Source: Isoetes taiwanensis (lineage: Eukaryota > Streptophyta > Lycopodiopsida > Isoetales > Isoetaceae). From it: 64,000 nt of DNA. The stretch's first letter is position 1. Every line of letters starts with the position of its first letter. Shown here in pieces: positions 11,753 through 24,399 of this stretch. The stretch is from NCBI GenBank assembly GCA_021234155.1, contig JAJEKV010000376.1:60001-124000 (forward strand). Reading direction: 5' to 3'. The position numbers and the translations under genes are program-made. Under the pieces are notes generated by a model. That model saw only the letters and a list, made by a program, of their open reading frames with translations, ran no database searches and was not told where the DNA came from.

Positions 11753-13680
11753 TATTCATCCTCAATATTGATCACTTTCTTCGCTATCTAGGATCAGAAA
11801 CATGTGGTCTGAAGCTAGAGAGGCCTAAGCACTTGAAGAGTGTAAGTGCAGTTTCATTGAAAGTGAAATTGTTAGATGAAGCGTATTTGTGGCATATTGT
11901 ATTCAGAATATCCGCAAAATGAATTGACAATAGTTGTTTCAATGTGCTAGAAATTAGGAATGAGGTAATGCAATTTTCTTAATGCCTATGCTAGACATGA
12001 AGACATCGGTGAACCTTGTCCTTATAACAAAATTGGAAATTGTGCCATCAATTAATTTTAATTCATTGCAATGATTGTCGCCTTGAAAGTGTGATAGTTG
12101 TATTTAAATTCCGTCAAATGGGTATTCAAAATTTGACGAGCAAAATTTTATAGAAATTATAGAACTTTTCAAAGTGAATGGGCTAACCATGAGACTCATG
12201 GTAAAATTCGTTGATGAATGATAAATGGAAGAGACGCTTGTTAAACATGATTTGAATGCGAATAAAAAACTATTAAATTGAATAATTGTATGGGGTTGAA
12301 TAATATTGGCGCATCCCGAAAGTTGACAAGGCAATAAATGGCTACTACCGGGATGTTTAGTTCATACAAAAAGTATGTTCCTAAAGCTCGTTATAGTATA
12401 GTCCCATCAAATTCATGTGATCATCGATGTGCAAGTATGTGAGCCAATAGGTTGTACTTGTGTAAGGGAATATCAGGGCACCAGTATAAAAATCCTATAA
12501 TAGTATTACAACATTACTACATTACTTGTAACATAGAACATTGAAGCTTCTTTGTATTTATAACAATCGAAGTTCCTATCTGGACTATAAACAATATTGC
12601 TTTTGAAAGATGTAATTTATTTAAAACAGATGTACTTATTGTTGTTGGATGTATCCCTTCTTTCAAAAAAAAGGATGTAGATGCATTTTTTAAAGTGGTG
12701 CAGTATGTAGAATGATGAAATAGTGATTTCTAGAGTGCCAAGTTCTGCAAGGTTAGTTTTTTGCGTTCGCAACAAATTACATTGTAGTCTTGTCTATGAA
12801 TATGTAGTGTCCTGCATTAGTTGCATGGAAAATGTTAGAATGGATATGGTGCTTACCGGATTAATGCAGGTCTTAGAACTTGCATGTCATGCTTTGAATA
12901 GTGTTGTAGATCAACGGATTGTAAATTGGAAGGGAAGAGAATGCGGGTTATAATTTGGAGTGCATTTGGCAATTTTCAATTTTGTGCAACTTCAAAAGAC
13001 ATAGCAAGGATACTAGTTTGAAAGGCTCTTCAGGTGAGATACCTATCATATGTTACTGTAGTTGCAAAATAGTGTACTTAAATGAAGGCCCATTGGTGTA
13101 TAGTGATATGGGTGAAGACATTTCTTTTGATGTTGTATTAAATCTCATTAAATCAACCAAAGGTAGTAGAAATTTAATTCTTCCATATGAAATTTGCTTT
13201 TGTGATCATAATGCATTACTTTCTACGCCTGAAACGTATATGTATGTGATTTCTATCTAGCTGATGTTTGTTATTGTCTAGTTTGATGCAAGTCAAGATA
13301 GATAAATACAAGTGATTTAGGAAGATGATATAGGAATTGCTATATTCAATTTAAAGAAACAAAGTTACACTCCCATAAAATACAAAGTTAAACTTTATAA
13401 GCCCTCAAAGTGAGATATAGCATCTCACGGGGAGATTATACCTTTATATGATGCATTTTCCACTTCACAACATTTTACATTTTTCTTAAAGCCGTTGGCC
13501 ATTAACTTTGGTTTGGATTATTCTAAGCACTTCAACATCCATCATTAGGGAAAAATATGATTGGGGTTATTCTAGCCCGCATATTGATTTAAGCAAATTC
13601 CAAATATTACTCCTAATGTTAGATGTATGCAAACTTGATATTTCTCTTGATAAGTGTTGAAGTTTTTATTGAAAAATATT
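11753..13680. other. No recognisable gene
   Basis: AT-rich sequence. Plus-strand frames at 12723-12953 and 12955-13260 are adjacent but have no recognisable motif. The first part is probably the 3' UTR and downstream flank of the PLAT-like gene. Confidence 0.4.
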
Positions 13681-13684
13681 TCAT

Positions 13685-13850
13685 GATAGGATAATAGAAT
13701 AGAATAGTATAGAATAGAATAAAGTTTTTATCGTCCACGGAGACCAATTGGCCTATGGGACCCAAACAGAGGCAGCAACAAAGCTTATAACCGGTCGGGG
13801 TTAAAACCCCCTTGGGGGAAAAACCGTGACAGGAATAGGTTTCCTCATCA
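13685..13850 (+). repeat. Short dispersed repeat with TAGAA-rich head
   Basis: A TAGAA-type simple repeat leads into TCGTCCACGGAGACCAATTG. The same junction occurs near 40160-40200, and its last part recurs in inverted orientation at about 40212-40250. Further along is a short hairpin-like AAAACCCCCTTGGGGG. It is probably the end of a dispersed element. The class is unknown. Confidence 0.5.
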
Positions 13851-14015
13851 AATCAGATAAATACAAATACAAAAATATATCATGGGGAGATATATATGTA
13901 TGTACACGTATCAGGTAAGTGCCCGAGGACCGAGCTGATCTCGGCGATCCATGATCTCTTGAAGGTATGATCCCAACCTTCATACCGAGCTCGTGCTCAG
14001 CATCTCATGCAGGGG

Positions 14016-14968
14016 CTAGGCAGGGCGGACCAGCTCAGCATAGCGTATCTGAATGTCATCATCTGTCGGACAGCTCTGAAGGGTGTGGCATTTATCTTCC
14101 ATGACCCAACCTTTATATTTGGCAAAAGCCTCTCGGACACGGCCCCCAATCCAACTCCCCCGCCTCTCAATCCCGGAGATGGTGTGCACCTTGGGCGGAT
14201 AGAGGCAATGGAAAGATTTTTTCATGGGTAGATGAGTGCACGATAGCGTTGAGAACCCCGGCCCAACATGGGATTTATGTGGCGTTGATAATGTGTCGCC
14301 TTGGCTTGAATTCAAGGGTTCCGCATCCCGTAGTTTGATGAGGAAGTATGTGTCAAGGTATTTTGAATCAAGAGTGTGGCCATCCATAACATAGTTTGCA
14401 CTTCGATGCATCCAGGTTCTCCTCGCACATTCCATCCGCCAGCCAATGGACAGCTCTTTTTCCCCGCCGTGAGGCTTTTCATACCTGAGGCCCCATTGCC
14501 CACGTTGTAATGTAGGGTTGGGAGACGAGTATCGGCCCATGCTAACTTCGGAAGTAGATGATGTGTCCGTCAAGGGTCCCCCTTTGAAGAGGCAAGTAAA
14601 ACCTTTTTTCCGAACTAAAGGCGTCGGGTATGGGGATGCGTGGACTTTTACCCTAGGTCCCCGCCCAAGAAAGCAAGATCCTGCTCCAAGTCATTCCAAG
14701 TGGTGAGGGAAATCATCCGCCCCCGTGATTGAACCACCCTAGGAAGTTTGGTTCTACTGAAGCGGTGTGATTGGTGGGCCCAATCATACAACTCTGATCT
14801 TGTGGCTATTGTTGCGCATTGCATAAAGTGCCTTCCAACCCGATGCAGCCGCATTTGGATGGGATTTATGCATTCATGGCGTCGGGGAACTCCATCCCCA
14901 AATATTTGTAAGCCGGACACCACCTTACATTTTGGCCACGATAAGTTAGGGTTGGGGCCCTTGGTCAT
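14016..14968 (-). other. Two unrecognised minus-strand open frames
   Basis: Open frames of 185 codons (14016-14573) and 106 codons (14648-14968) follow each other on the minus strand. The first includes CARRTWMHRSANYVMDGHTL and the second MQCATIATRSELYDWAHQS. Compositions look protein-like and both are unusually long for this AT-rich DNA. I recognise no domain. A decayed element-encoded protein is possible, as is chance. Confidence 0.3.
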
Positions 14969-15029
14969 AACTCACACAAATCCCAATCAAGGAGGCTTCA
15001 CCTTAAAAGGTCTCTTCAAAAGCTAAGAC

Positions 15030-15554
15030 ATGTGATCAGGATGATGAGACTTAGTTCCCACTATCTTGGGGTAGAGGTCAGGGAGTTTGATGGGCTAATA
15101 TATCACATGAGCTAAGGTATTATTAGGTATGTGGAGCAAGAGAAGTCGAGGATGAGGAACATGTCATTTTATTCACCCTTCTTATCAAAATATTCGAACT
15201 AAGTTTGAACTACGGGCATCAGTTCTTGTACACTTCTTTGAACTACCACCGGGCCACCATTGGGCACTTCCCTTGTGGAAGTTATGCAAGTAAGAGATGT
15301 CAATATTAAAAACCTACAAATGTTCATAAATGAGTTTGATCTAGAAAAAAAGAGCTCTAATATGGTTAATCTATGATGCTAAATTATATTTTGAATGTCT
15401 TAGATCTAATGGTCTCCCCAGCACTTGATAATAGACTCTCACTCCCTCTCCCTCCCTCCCTCCCTCCCTCCCTCCCTCTCTCTCATCTATTGTTTTATGA
15501 CATTGTGTAAAATTTGCTGTTCAAAAAGTTTGAGGCCTCCCACACATAAAACAA

Positions 15555-15604
<50 letters not shown>

Positions 15605-15612
15605 AATTTTTA
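15030..15612 (+). mobile_element. 5'-truncated LINE 3' end with (CT)n tail
   Basis: The segment starts with the C-terminal LINE signature (MRLSSHYLGVEV, near 15048). It continues through degraded coding sequence and ends in the tail also seen in the LINE at 19.9 kb (TTGTTTTATGACATTGTGTAA, about 15490-15510, with GAGGCCTCCCA). A (CT)n run of about 48 bases follows at 15555-15602. A CCCT-rich tract also lies at 15440-15482. Truncation at the 5' end is typical of target-primed reverse transcription. Confidence 0.7.
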
Positions 15613-15615
15613 AAT

Positions 15616-16625
15616 GGCTTACCTCAAGAGACAAGGGCAGGAAAAGGGTGAAGGGTTATCATCAGTGGCTAGGAAATAAGGATGCTACCAAGGATACTAA
15701 GGCTGCCAATACAAAGAAAACACTAAAAAATATGTTCTGTGATGTGCCCATCTTGAGTCGTGGTCAAGCTCAAACGGATGGGTCTATTGCAAGCAGACAG
15801 CAGGAGGGTATGGACGAATTTGGGGCCCAAAACGGAGAGAATGGATCGCAGCAGGTTGGGCAGCAAGCCCACATCATTTTGGCATCCCCTAAACAGGGTT
15901 TTTTGATCCCTGATGCCCCTAAACAGAGATATTACAGTTGCAGCAGGTCGGGCAGCAAGCTCCACACCATTTTGGCATCCCCAACTATGGATTTTTTATC
16001 CCGGATGCCCCTAAATCAGGGATATTACAGCAGGTTTTGGAAAAGAGGTTTTTAACAACCGTACCGGAAGCCACCATAGAGGAGGAGATTTCATTGCACT
16101 TGATCTTGAAGGAGCTCGACCGCTTTTTAGACAAGAATCGGCCAAGGAATGGCCGCAATAAGACATGAATCGGCCTTAAGGGGAAGAAAAGACTCATGGC
16201 GTATGTTACCGAGGTTATGGAGTTGAAGCAAGCCTTTGATGATTATGTGGAGAATCAAGAACTAAGACAAAGGGCTCTAAACATTCGGATTGTTGGATTA
16301 CCCGAGAAGGAGAAAGAAAATACCAAGGAAGCGGAATTCACGCTAATTCTCATGAGGAGATGCAAGTAAAATGGAGCTGAATTTTGATGCTTTTCAGATT
16401 GGGAATAAGGACCATGGAACCCGGCCATGTGTGGGTGAAATTCAAAAACAAGGAGGCCCGATTCCGTAATGAAGCAACGATTTGCATTAAAGGGAAAGTT
16501 CATTTGGGTAAATGATGATTTAACAAAAGAACAAGTAATTGAGAAGAAGAATGAGCCACAAAGTTCAAAGAGGCAAAGTAACAATAAGAAGGTCGACGGG
16601 GTCAAGGGAAAGGCCATTGTTGAAT
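15616..16625 (+). pseudogene. LINE A ORF1-like protein
   Basis: The frame starts just after the (CT)n of the previous LINE copy (MAYLKRQGQEKG). Downstream is a coiled-coil-like segment followed by LNIRIVGLPEKEKEN, which matches the RNA-binding core of L1-type ORF1 proteins. FIWVNDDLTKEQ follows near 16500 and is a typical late ORF1 motif. Between them sits a 92-bp direct duplication (15849 and 15941, with a third partial start at 16028) encoding repeats like GQQAHIILASPKQGF. Several stops interrupt the frame. Confidence 0.65.
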
Positions 16626-17053
16626 AGGTAATTGGGGAGGCTTTAGAATGGTTGTCGGAACATCAACAGCTGATTGACCATTGATAAGGTGTATAGCATG
16701 CAAAAATCTATCGATAAAGTTGATGTGATTTGTTTTTGTGGAGACAAAAGAACATGATTTATTTGCATTACGGACATAGTGTGATTTGATTTAGTATATT
16801 CTCGGCCCATAATAAGAGATTTAGAGATAAAGATATGGGAAATGGAGGAATAGCATGTTTTGCAAGACCAGTCAGAAGAGACCCGATCCGTGGTGTGAAG
16901 AAGGGACAAATGGACAATATATTTGGTTGGAAATAAGGGGAAACTTTCTCTATTACATGGCACTTGTTATTTTGTTCCTAAACATATGAAAACATATTAC
17001 CTTAAACGGATGCCTCTACAGATGATCTATTCTTTTCACTAGAACAAGACATT

Positions 17054-19690
17054 ATGAGTTTTCAAGGAAAGGGAAAAGTAATATTGACAGGAGATTTCAA
17101 CTGCAGAACAGGTAATTTACAAGCATCCGCGGTTACAGGAGAGATAAAGATCCACTATGGATGGAATCAATGGATGAAAAATGATCTTGCATTATGTGGC
17201 AAAAGTAGAGAGTCTTCAAGAGTTAGGGGATCACTAAGACAGTAGACAACTCATTAGTCTTTGCAGAGTGCTAATCTATTAATCAGAATGGATTAAGTAG
17301 ATTCCCCTGCTCTATAAAAAAATACATGTCGCCTAGAAGTACCGGTGGGATTATCTAGTCATGGCGTAAGATACAATATGCGCTTTGGAAGAATTCATAG
17401 TAGGAGAAGATGAATTGAACCGATCATAATCTTTTGTGCTTTAGACTGAAAGTGCTAACACTCGTAATGATCAGCCATGCCTTTCTGCGGAAATATTGGT
17501 TAAAATCAGCATTGCATATGCAATATAGATTAAGAGTTGGACAAAAAGGTATCAAACAAAAAATAGGATGGAGGATTGGACTAAAATGAACCAAGAATTG
17601 ATTGAGGGTTTTAGAGGAGGCCGCAGAGAGATATTCACATCACATAGAGCATTTTGGGGGTTACCATGCAAGGCATGGGTTTGATAAAGAACGTCGGATG
17701 CTAAGGGAGCCGGGAAGAAGAGTGACCAGCCCGGAAAAGAAAACATGCAAACAGAAATATAAGAGATTGGTTTGTAGCAAGAAGAGATATTACCCGAAGT
17801 AAAGGCAACAAATCTTATGCCAAAGGTATTTGAAGAGCCTAAGTCGTTTTGGAATGCACTTTAAAAAGCATAAGCAAATTTTGAAGTGCCATTAGATGCG
17901 CAGGATCTCTGGAGGCATGTGGTCTCTATGTATCATAGTGATGATGTAGATGACATGACCAGCCATCATTCATGCTAATCAATCGAGGAAGAAATTGTGC
18001 AGTGGATAGCTTCCTTGGCAAAATGGTAAAGCACCGTGACTTACATGTGTGCAGAGCATATTAAATGGGCTGGTCCCATCTTGCATCCTGAAGTGATTGC
18101 TAACATGTTTAACATGGCTCTTGGAAAACAAGATTTCCACCGGATTGGTGTAAGAAACGTGGTTGTCCCGATACACAAAAGCCTGGTCAAGCTAACGGCT
18201 TAACAATTATCGAACAATTATGGTAAGTAATTTGTTTTCAAAGTTGTTTGCTATTATTTTAGAGAAGAAATTAAGTCTATGGGCTGAAAACAATAATAAG
18301 AGAGCTGAGTCACAAGCTGGCTTCCCGCAAGCGATCCACATTAGATCATTTGTTAGTGCTGAAAACCATTTTTGATAAAGCAAAAGGTTCTAGGAAACCT
18401 GTTATGGCATTTGTTGATTTTAGGAAAGCCTTGACAAAGTACCCGAGAACAATTATGGGACAAAGTTAGAAACGCTGAAAGTGCCACATGAACTTAGAGA
18501 TGCCACAGTCTTGTATGGAAAAGTGCTTTGTTCAATTATCAAAGCCATTCTCCTCGAGATTATTCTTGGATGTTGTCGAGTAATATATGGGTAAAACAGG
18601 GATGCCCACTATCACCTACATTGTTTGGTATGTTTATTGATGGATTGGAAGAATGTTTACATACTAACCGGCCCAGAGGCATGGAGATACATGGGTATGT
18701 GGTGCGCCTATTGATGTATGCAGATGATGTTGTCAAGGCGTTTGTCCGGGGAAGAGAACACATGCGTAAGCACTTAGATGGCCATGGGTTTCGGATAAGA
18801 CGGGCATGCAAGTAAACCCAGACAAGACAAAGATTATGGTGACGGTGTTGAAGCAAGAAAATGTTTCGTGCACAAAGGGACATATAGTTGAAATGTGTGA
18901 TTCCTATAAGTATTTAGGACTTGTTTTTAAATGCGAACCATAGATGGAATACTTGTATCACTCGTGAGGATTGATGGGGGCAACGAGCTTTGTATGCATT
19001 GCGAGCATGTGCAGAGATCACATCTTTGGTCATGGCATTTAAAGGTAAAATTGTTTCACTGCATTTAGTGTGGTGCTATATGGATGTGAGATTTGGGGCT
19101 GTGTCTCCCACAATGTTTATGGATGATATTGAATGGTGCATTGAAGAAGTTCTTGAGACTAGAATTAGGGGTCAAAGCTCAAACACCATATCCCATGATG
19201 CTAGTGGAGAGTGGGCTTATGCCTTTAGAAGGGGAAGCAATTGTGAGATGTGTTTCAGATCTTAAGAAGGTGTTAGATATGGATGACTCAAGAATCACTC
19301 AAAAAGGCTCTACTATCCAATGAAGTTAAAAAGGCTTATTGCATGATGTAACTAATGGCTTGGAAAGTGGGAACTAATGGAGGAAATAATCCAAGTGACT
19401 CCCGGATTTGAGACAATGGATAATGCAAAGAGTGCATAGGAAAATGTGGAAGCAAACCAAAGACCAAAATGATCTTGTATAGGCGTATCATCAACCCCGA
19501 CATGGGAGAAGCTAGACACCGAGGGACAATATATCTATACAAAAGAGACATGCAATTTGCAGTGATAAGATTTAGCTCACACCACTTGGGTGTGGAGATC
19601 GGGAGATGGGGACACATATTACCTAGACATCCGAGATATTGCAAATTATGTGACACAAATACAAGTAGAAGATGAAGATCATACATTGTT
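17054..19690 (+). pseudogene. LINE A ORF2: endonuclease and reverse transcriptase
   Basis: An APE-type endonuclease fragment carries VILTGDFNCRTG. The RT follows with QGCPLSPTLFGMFIDGLE and the catalytic LLMYADDVV. The C-terminal part carries SSHHLGVEIGRWG and a CKLC finger half. The order and spacing match plant L1-type ORF2. The frame is broken many times, including before the RT palm and after YADD. Confidence 0.75.
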
Positions 19691-20136
19691 ACGATGTAGT
19701 TTTACAAGGAACTCCGAGCAAAAATATAGAATTCAATATGAGGACCTCCTTCATTGAATTTTTATGCTACATGGTGACATCATAGGGAAGTATCTGATTG
19801 AGTTCGACAAATTAGAGATACATAATTGATGTAGATAATGAGATTTTGAGCTTAGAGTGATGAGCCAGATGAGGACCCGGAAACTCATCTATTGTTTTAT
19901 GACATTGTGTAATTTGTGTTGTCTAATAGGCCCCTTGAGGCCTCCCAACAGACTAAAACACATTCTCTCTCTCTCTCTCTCTCTGACCTTGACCTTTATA
20001 TTGTTGAACAACGTAAAATAGAAGGGAGTAAATGGCCTGTTCAATGTTAATATGAAATTTGCTTTCAGAGTATATTTAACGGTCCTATTTTTGTTGCTAT
20101 CTTACAATTATTTTATTAAGATCTTGCTTCATCAGG

Positions 20137-20460
20137 TTTAGCAAATGCTAAGGTGTAACCATGGCTTTCTCTCCTTTCTCTCTATAACAATCTCAAAAAG
20201 TAAATGTCGGGCTCTCAAAGCACTATATGCAATGCAAGATAGATGTGCAAAGCAAAGATATGGAGTTTCAACTTGAAAAGAATGCTTTATATAACATTGG
20301 CCCAATTTGTAGTTTTGATAAATGTGAAGTATGGGGTCCCTGATTGGCATTGAGACTTGAAAAGGCTTGAGAAAGTTCAAAAGAAATTCTTTCACCAACT
20401 TGAAACAAAAATGCAAACTCGCTATGCGTGACTGGCCACAGACCATTAAACTTTAGTTTA
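20137..20460 (+). pseudogene. LINE ORF2 fragment
   Basis: A plus-strand reading with stops contains CEVWGP followed by LALRLEKA and SSKEIL. This corresponds to the region after the RT in L1-like ORF2 (usually YGCEVWG...LEKVQKKFL). It is a third, short LINE piece downstream of LINE A. Confidence 0.5.
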
Positions 20461-21890
20461 CCATTTATTTATGCCCGAGCCTCCTATTCGTGTCCGGCTA
20501 ACTTATGTTTAGAACTAGAATGAACTGCTGACGAAGTTGGACCTTTTATCAATTGATAGATGTACTAGAGTAAATTTTGATCTATCTATCTATTATAGCA
20601 AATATAAGTGTGCTCATATAAACTGCTTCTTTGAAGGTTCATTTTTAGTTTATTACATTTTATGCACTTTACAAAAAATTATGATGCCACATTATTTATT
20701 GCTTTCTAATTTATGATTTGCAAAGTAATGCTTCTTTTGTGAGTGATATAAATTTAGAAATTTTTTGGTTTGACAGTGCATTGCCACCGTGAATATAGTT
20801 GGTCCTTTTTATTCATGCATGGATTAATGGTTTATTTGAAGACAAAGGTGTTGGATGCAAGATGCATGATCAATGTCTTTTGTTGCATTAGGAGAACCTT
20901 GAGCAAAGACCGCGGACTTGAAATTAGAGGACGAATGGCCCCTTCGACGTCGTGGTGGATTGTACAAGGACTCCGAGGTAACAAGGTTTTGAGAACTCTA
21001 TTTTTATTGTGGCCATGGATGATATACCGGGTGGTTGCTAACAACTTAGATGAGTGCCTTGCACTTGTCGACTAAAGTTGAAGAGTTCCAATTGCTTGAC
21101 TCTCTCTAGGTATGTACAATTAAAGTGTAAGTCGCCTTGGCTAACCGGTAACACCCGTGTTTCATTCCCCCTAGACCTTTGAGTCGTGGTAATATCTATT
21201 TATGTAGGATTTCAAACATCATACGATCAATTACTCATTACTTTGTATAGCTATGTTTTAATATTGAAACTTCAATTTTGTTAATGCTTTTGGCTATATA
21301 AACCATGTGTTTTTTTTCTCCTTGAAATAACAATGGAATGTTGAATGAACGCTACTTTATTGAATAAACTAATATCAAGATGTAAAACAAAACCATGGTT
21401 TGATAATTCGATGAAGTAAATGTATAACTTGATGAAGTAAATGTATAACAATTGCTTTTAAATCAATACCAATTGCATTGAAAAAAAAAAAAAAAAAAAG
21501 GTTAAGGCTGCACTATTTTGATGAAAAACAATTGGCAGTTGCCTATATTCTTCGATAAAAAATTGTTGGTTTTTATTGCATTAATTCATATGGAAATATA
21601 TAGACAACTTCATCAGAAAATCACAAACAATGCAAGCCAAAACCATTAGCGATTTATGGCCTACATTACATAATTAAACGAGTAAATAAAAGAAGCTATT
21701 AAACAATATAAAAAGACTATCGCCAAGAACTATGATGGTAAATTGTGGTATGGAACTGATGGTTATTCAACACATTAACCCACTTTTAGTGATATTACTT
21801 TGTTATCATGGTTTTATACAAAAAATGTTGAAAAAAACTAATGATGATGTTTTTTGGGGGCCTTGTGTCTTAGATTTGCCAACTTCTATA
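20461..21890. other. No recognisable gene
   Basis: AT-rich sequence. It includes a poly(A) run of 20 bases at about 21480-21499 and short direct repeats near 21405-21440 (GATGAAGTAAATGTATAAC twice). A tRNA box-A-like string near 21135 was not convincing. Confidence 0.4.
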
Positions 21891-23420
21891 GCATTTTATT
21901 CGGGATTATTCAAATATTGTCCTTCCTTTGAACGCTTCACAACAAAGGGTCGCGCCATTTGAATGGAGTGTAGAAGCAGAAATTGCTTTCATTATTCTAA
22001 AGCATGCCTTACGCCTGATCGGCTTCTTGCTCATGCATCCATCCTTCACCCATATGTTGGTCTAAATAGATGCTTCTCGCTTTCTCTTTGGTGTGTCCTA
22101 TCACTTGGGAGGGGAGGTATGACCATGAGCTACATCCCATCACCTACCCAAAGTTCCAGGCTACCAAAAATCAACTATCCAATTTTTGACAAGGAGTTGT
22201 TAGCTATAGTTGATTCTTTCGAGGAGTGGAGACATTTTCTAGAAGGATCTCCTCATAAGATCACAACCCATATAGATCACATCGAAAACCGAATATTTTA
22301 CCGCCGAGTGCTCAACGTCGCTGTGGTCCTATGGGCATACTCAAATATTATACCGTATTGATTTCTTGATTAAGTACCGCCCCGACCTCTCCAATGGAAG
22401 CCTCGGGATGCTTTGTCTCGACGCTCCTATCTTGAGCCTAAGCCGGGTGATTCCCTTTGATCAAGAATCACATGTTATCCTAGGGCATGATTGGTTCCAG
22501 CTTTTATGGTTACCACTTTGTTCAAGAGGCCCATGATACAACCTTCTTTGAGTCTGCTCTGGTCTCTCCGCCTCCAATGCAACCGCAAATGACTCATGAT
22601 CGCTTTGAGATTTAAGATGGACTTCTATTCCATGATGGGCTTCTCAGATGTTCCAGATGGTGCTTCTCGACTTTGAATTCTTCAGCTTGTTCATAACTCG
22701 CTTACCGCTAGATATTTTGAAGTAGCCAAGGCTCTTGGAACTTATTAGTCGATAGTATTGGTGGTTTGGGCTTATCGCTTCTACAAATTTTTGTTCGATC
22801 TTGTGATATCCGCTGTTGAGCAAAGGTTTTGAGACATCTTCCTCATGGTCTTCTTCAGCCACGCTTATTCCGTAGATGGTCTTTGGAAGAGTATTTTTGT
22901 GGACTTTATTCGCTGCATGACATGATGCCATCATGGTCATTATTGCTCGCTTCTAAGAAGGCTCATTTTATTCCCTACAACGCCACTATCACCAATGAAA
23001 GAACATCCGATTCTTCTGAAAGTAGCCCCGACTTCATGGACCGCCAAACAATATTGTCGATCGTGGACCCCAAGATTGCCAGAGGTTTTGGAAGCAGCTT
23101 TTGAGTTATTGCATATTGAATGCTTATCGACATCCAATCATCATCCTAAAGTAATGGGCAAGTGGAACACACTAACAAGACTCTCGACAATATTTGAGGT
23201 GTTTCATCAATTACCAATAGGATGATTAGGTCGATTATCTTCTATTAGCCGAAGTTTGCCTATAATAACTCAATACATGCTTCCATCGGCTATAATCGCC
23301 TTTTCCTCAACTCTAGCCAAAGATCCTCGCTTATCCTTTTGGTGTTCTTGGCTTACTCTATCAATCCTAGTGCCGAGTCCCGGACTTGAAAAACTCTGTG
23401 CACTTCAATTAGATCTTTAA
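21890..23420 (+). mobile_element. Heavily decayed Ty3/gypsy pol fragment
   Basis: The RNase H region is recognisable as NYPIFDKELLAIVDSFEEWR at about 22165-22230. The integrase core is recognisable as KKAHFIPYNATITNER near 22955 and, in a different frame, as FELLHIECLSTS near 23100. The order RNase H then integrase is that of Ty3/gypsy. Stops and frame changes are frequent. It runs on the opposite strand to the chromovirus at 56-60 kb and is far more eroded. No LTRs were seen. Confidence 0.65.
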
Positions 23421-23922
23421 CACCATCTTCTTTGGACATAAGAGCACCATCGGCTTTATTGGGCAGTTCTTCCATTGAATTGGCAGCCAATTTTCTATGA
23501 AATCTTACTCACCCGCGGTAAACAACCCTAAATGATCCCGAAATGAAGTATGGAGGTCGGCTATGATGCAAGAAAGGCCAAAAGTGGTTGTTCCGCTTCC
23601 ACTCAACCCGCAAATAAAATCTTGGGATTATCCTAATCGCAACTTCGCAACCCAACCGCCAAGAACGGCGATGATCGATTCTTTTCAACCTAGCTATCCA
23701 ACCGAACGCTGATAGCTCCATTAAGAAAAATAAAGAGATCGAAGGAATTCCGCCGCGAAAGGAAGGCAAACTGATTTTCGTGGTATTTTCTAATTTTACA
23801 GTCAGCCGATGCAAAAATATTGAGATCCAACGGCCCGCAATAATTTTTGCTGATGTGTCACCACACGCGGGCATAGCTAGAAACGCAGGAAAGTGGGCAG
23901 CTCGGTTAGGCAACCCTACTAA

Positions 23923-24393
23923 AAAAAAAGGGAAGAACTCTGAATACTTTTTTAAGTTTTGTTAAAATTAACAAAACGCCTCTAGTTTTGGGGTATTTTG
24001 AATGGAAATGATCATATTTTTTGTGATGATCCAAATGAGAATGAGCCTTCGCAGCTATTGTAAAGGAGGATGAGATCTTTCCATCAAATGTAAGATCGCA
24101 TAAATCGGAGTCTTAAATCACAAGTTATGATATTTTTAATACACAAGAAAATTGTAGAAATTTCAGAGGGATTTACGAGACCATAACTTGAGATTTGAAC
24201 CCATTGTGAGATGTTAACTTTCATGGAAAGATCTCAACCGCCTCTACAATATATCTGAAAGGCTCATTCTCATTTGGATCATCACAAAAAAGTTATGATC
24301 ATTTCCATTAAAATACCCTAAAAAACTAGGGCTTTTGTTAATTTTAGCAAAACATAAGGGTATTTCAGTAGTTTTCCCCAAAAAAAGGGGGTC
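23923..24393. mobile_element. Foldback MITE with long inverted arms
   Basis: The left arm reads GTTTTGTTAAAATTAAC (23956) and then TGGAAATGATCAT and GTGATGATCCAAATGAGA. The right arm is its inverse, ending GTTAATTTTAGCAAAAC (24353). Arms of about 150-190 bp pair with some mismatches around a central loop near 24150. Weaker pairing continues outward to about 23923 and 24393 (AAAAGGGAAGAACTCTGAAT against its inverse). There is no coding capacity. The superfamily could not be assigned because no clear target duplication was seen. Confidence 0.8.
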
Positions 24394-24399
24394 GTTGAA

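Larger units (their letters stand above)
15616..19983 (+). mobile_element. L1-like LINE A (ORF1, endonuclease, RT, C-terminal finger, (CT)n tail)
   Basis: Degraded but ordered parts of a non-LTR retrotransposon lie on the plus strand: an ORF1-like protein (15616-16625), an endonuclease (GDFNCRTG near 17090), a reverse transcriptase (GCPLSPTLFG near 18605, then LLMYADDVV near 18710) and a C-terminal Cys/His region (HHLGVEIGRWG and CKLC, 19575-19665). The 3' UTR shares TTGTTTTATGACATTGTGTAA and GAGGCCTCCCA with the truncated copy at 15.5 kb and ends in (CT)n at about 19964-19984. Many stops and frameshifts show it is inactive. Confidence 0.8.

Noticed and set aside
21130-21190. tRNA-like string TTGGCTAACCGGTAACACCC
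   Set aside because: There is no matching box B at a suitable distance and no cloverleaf could be drawn.
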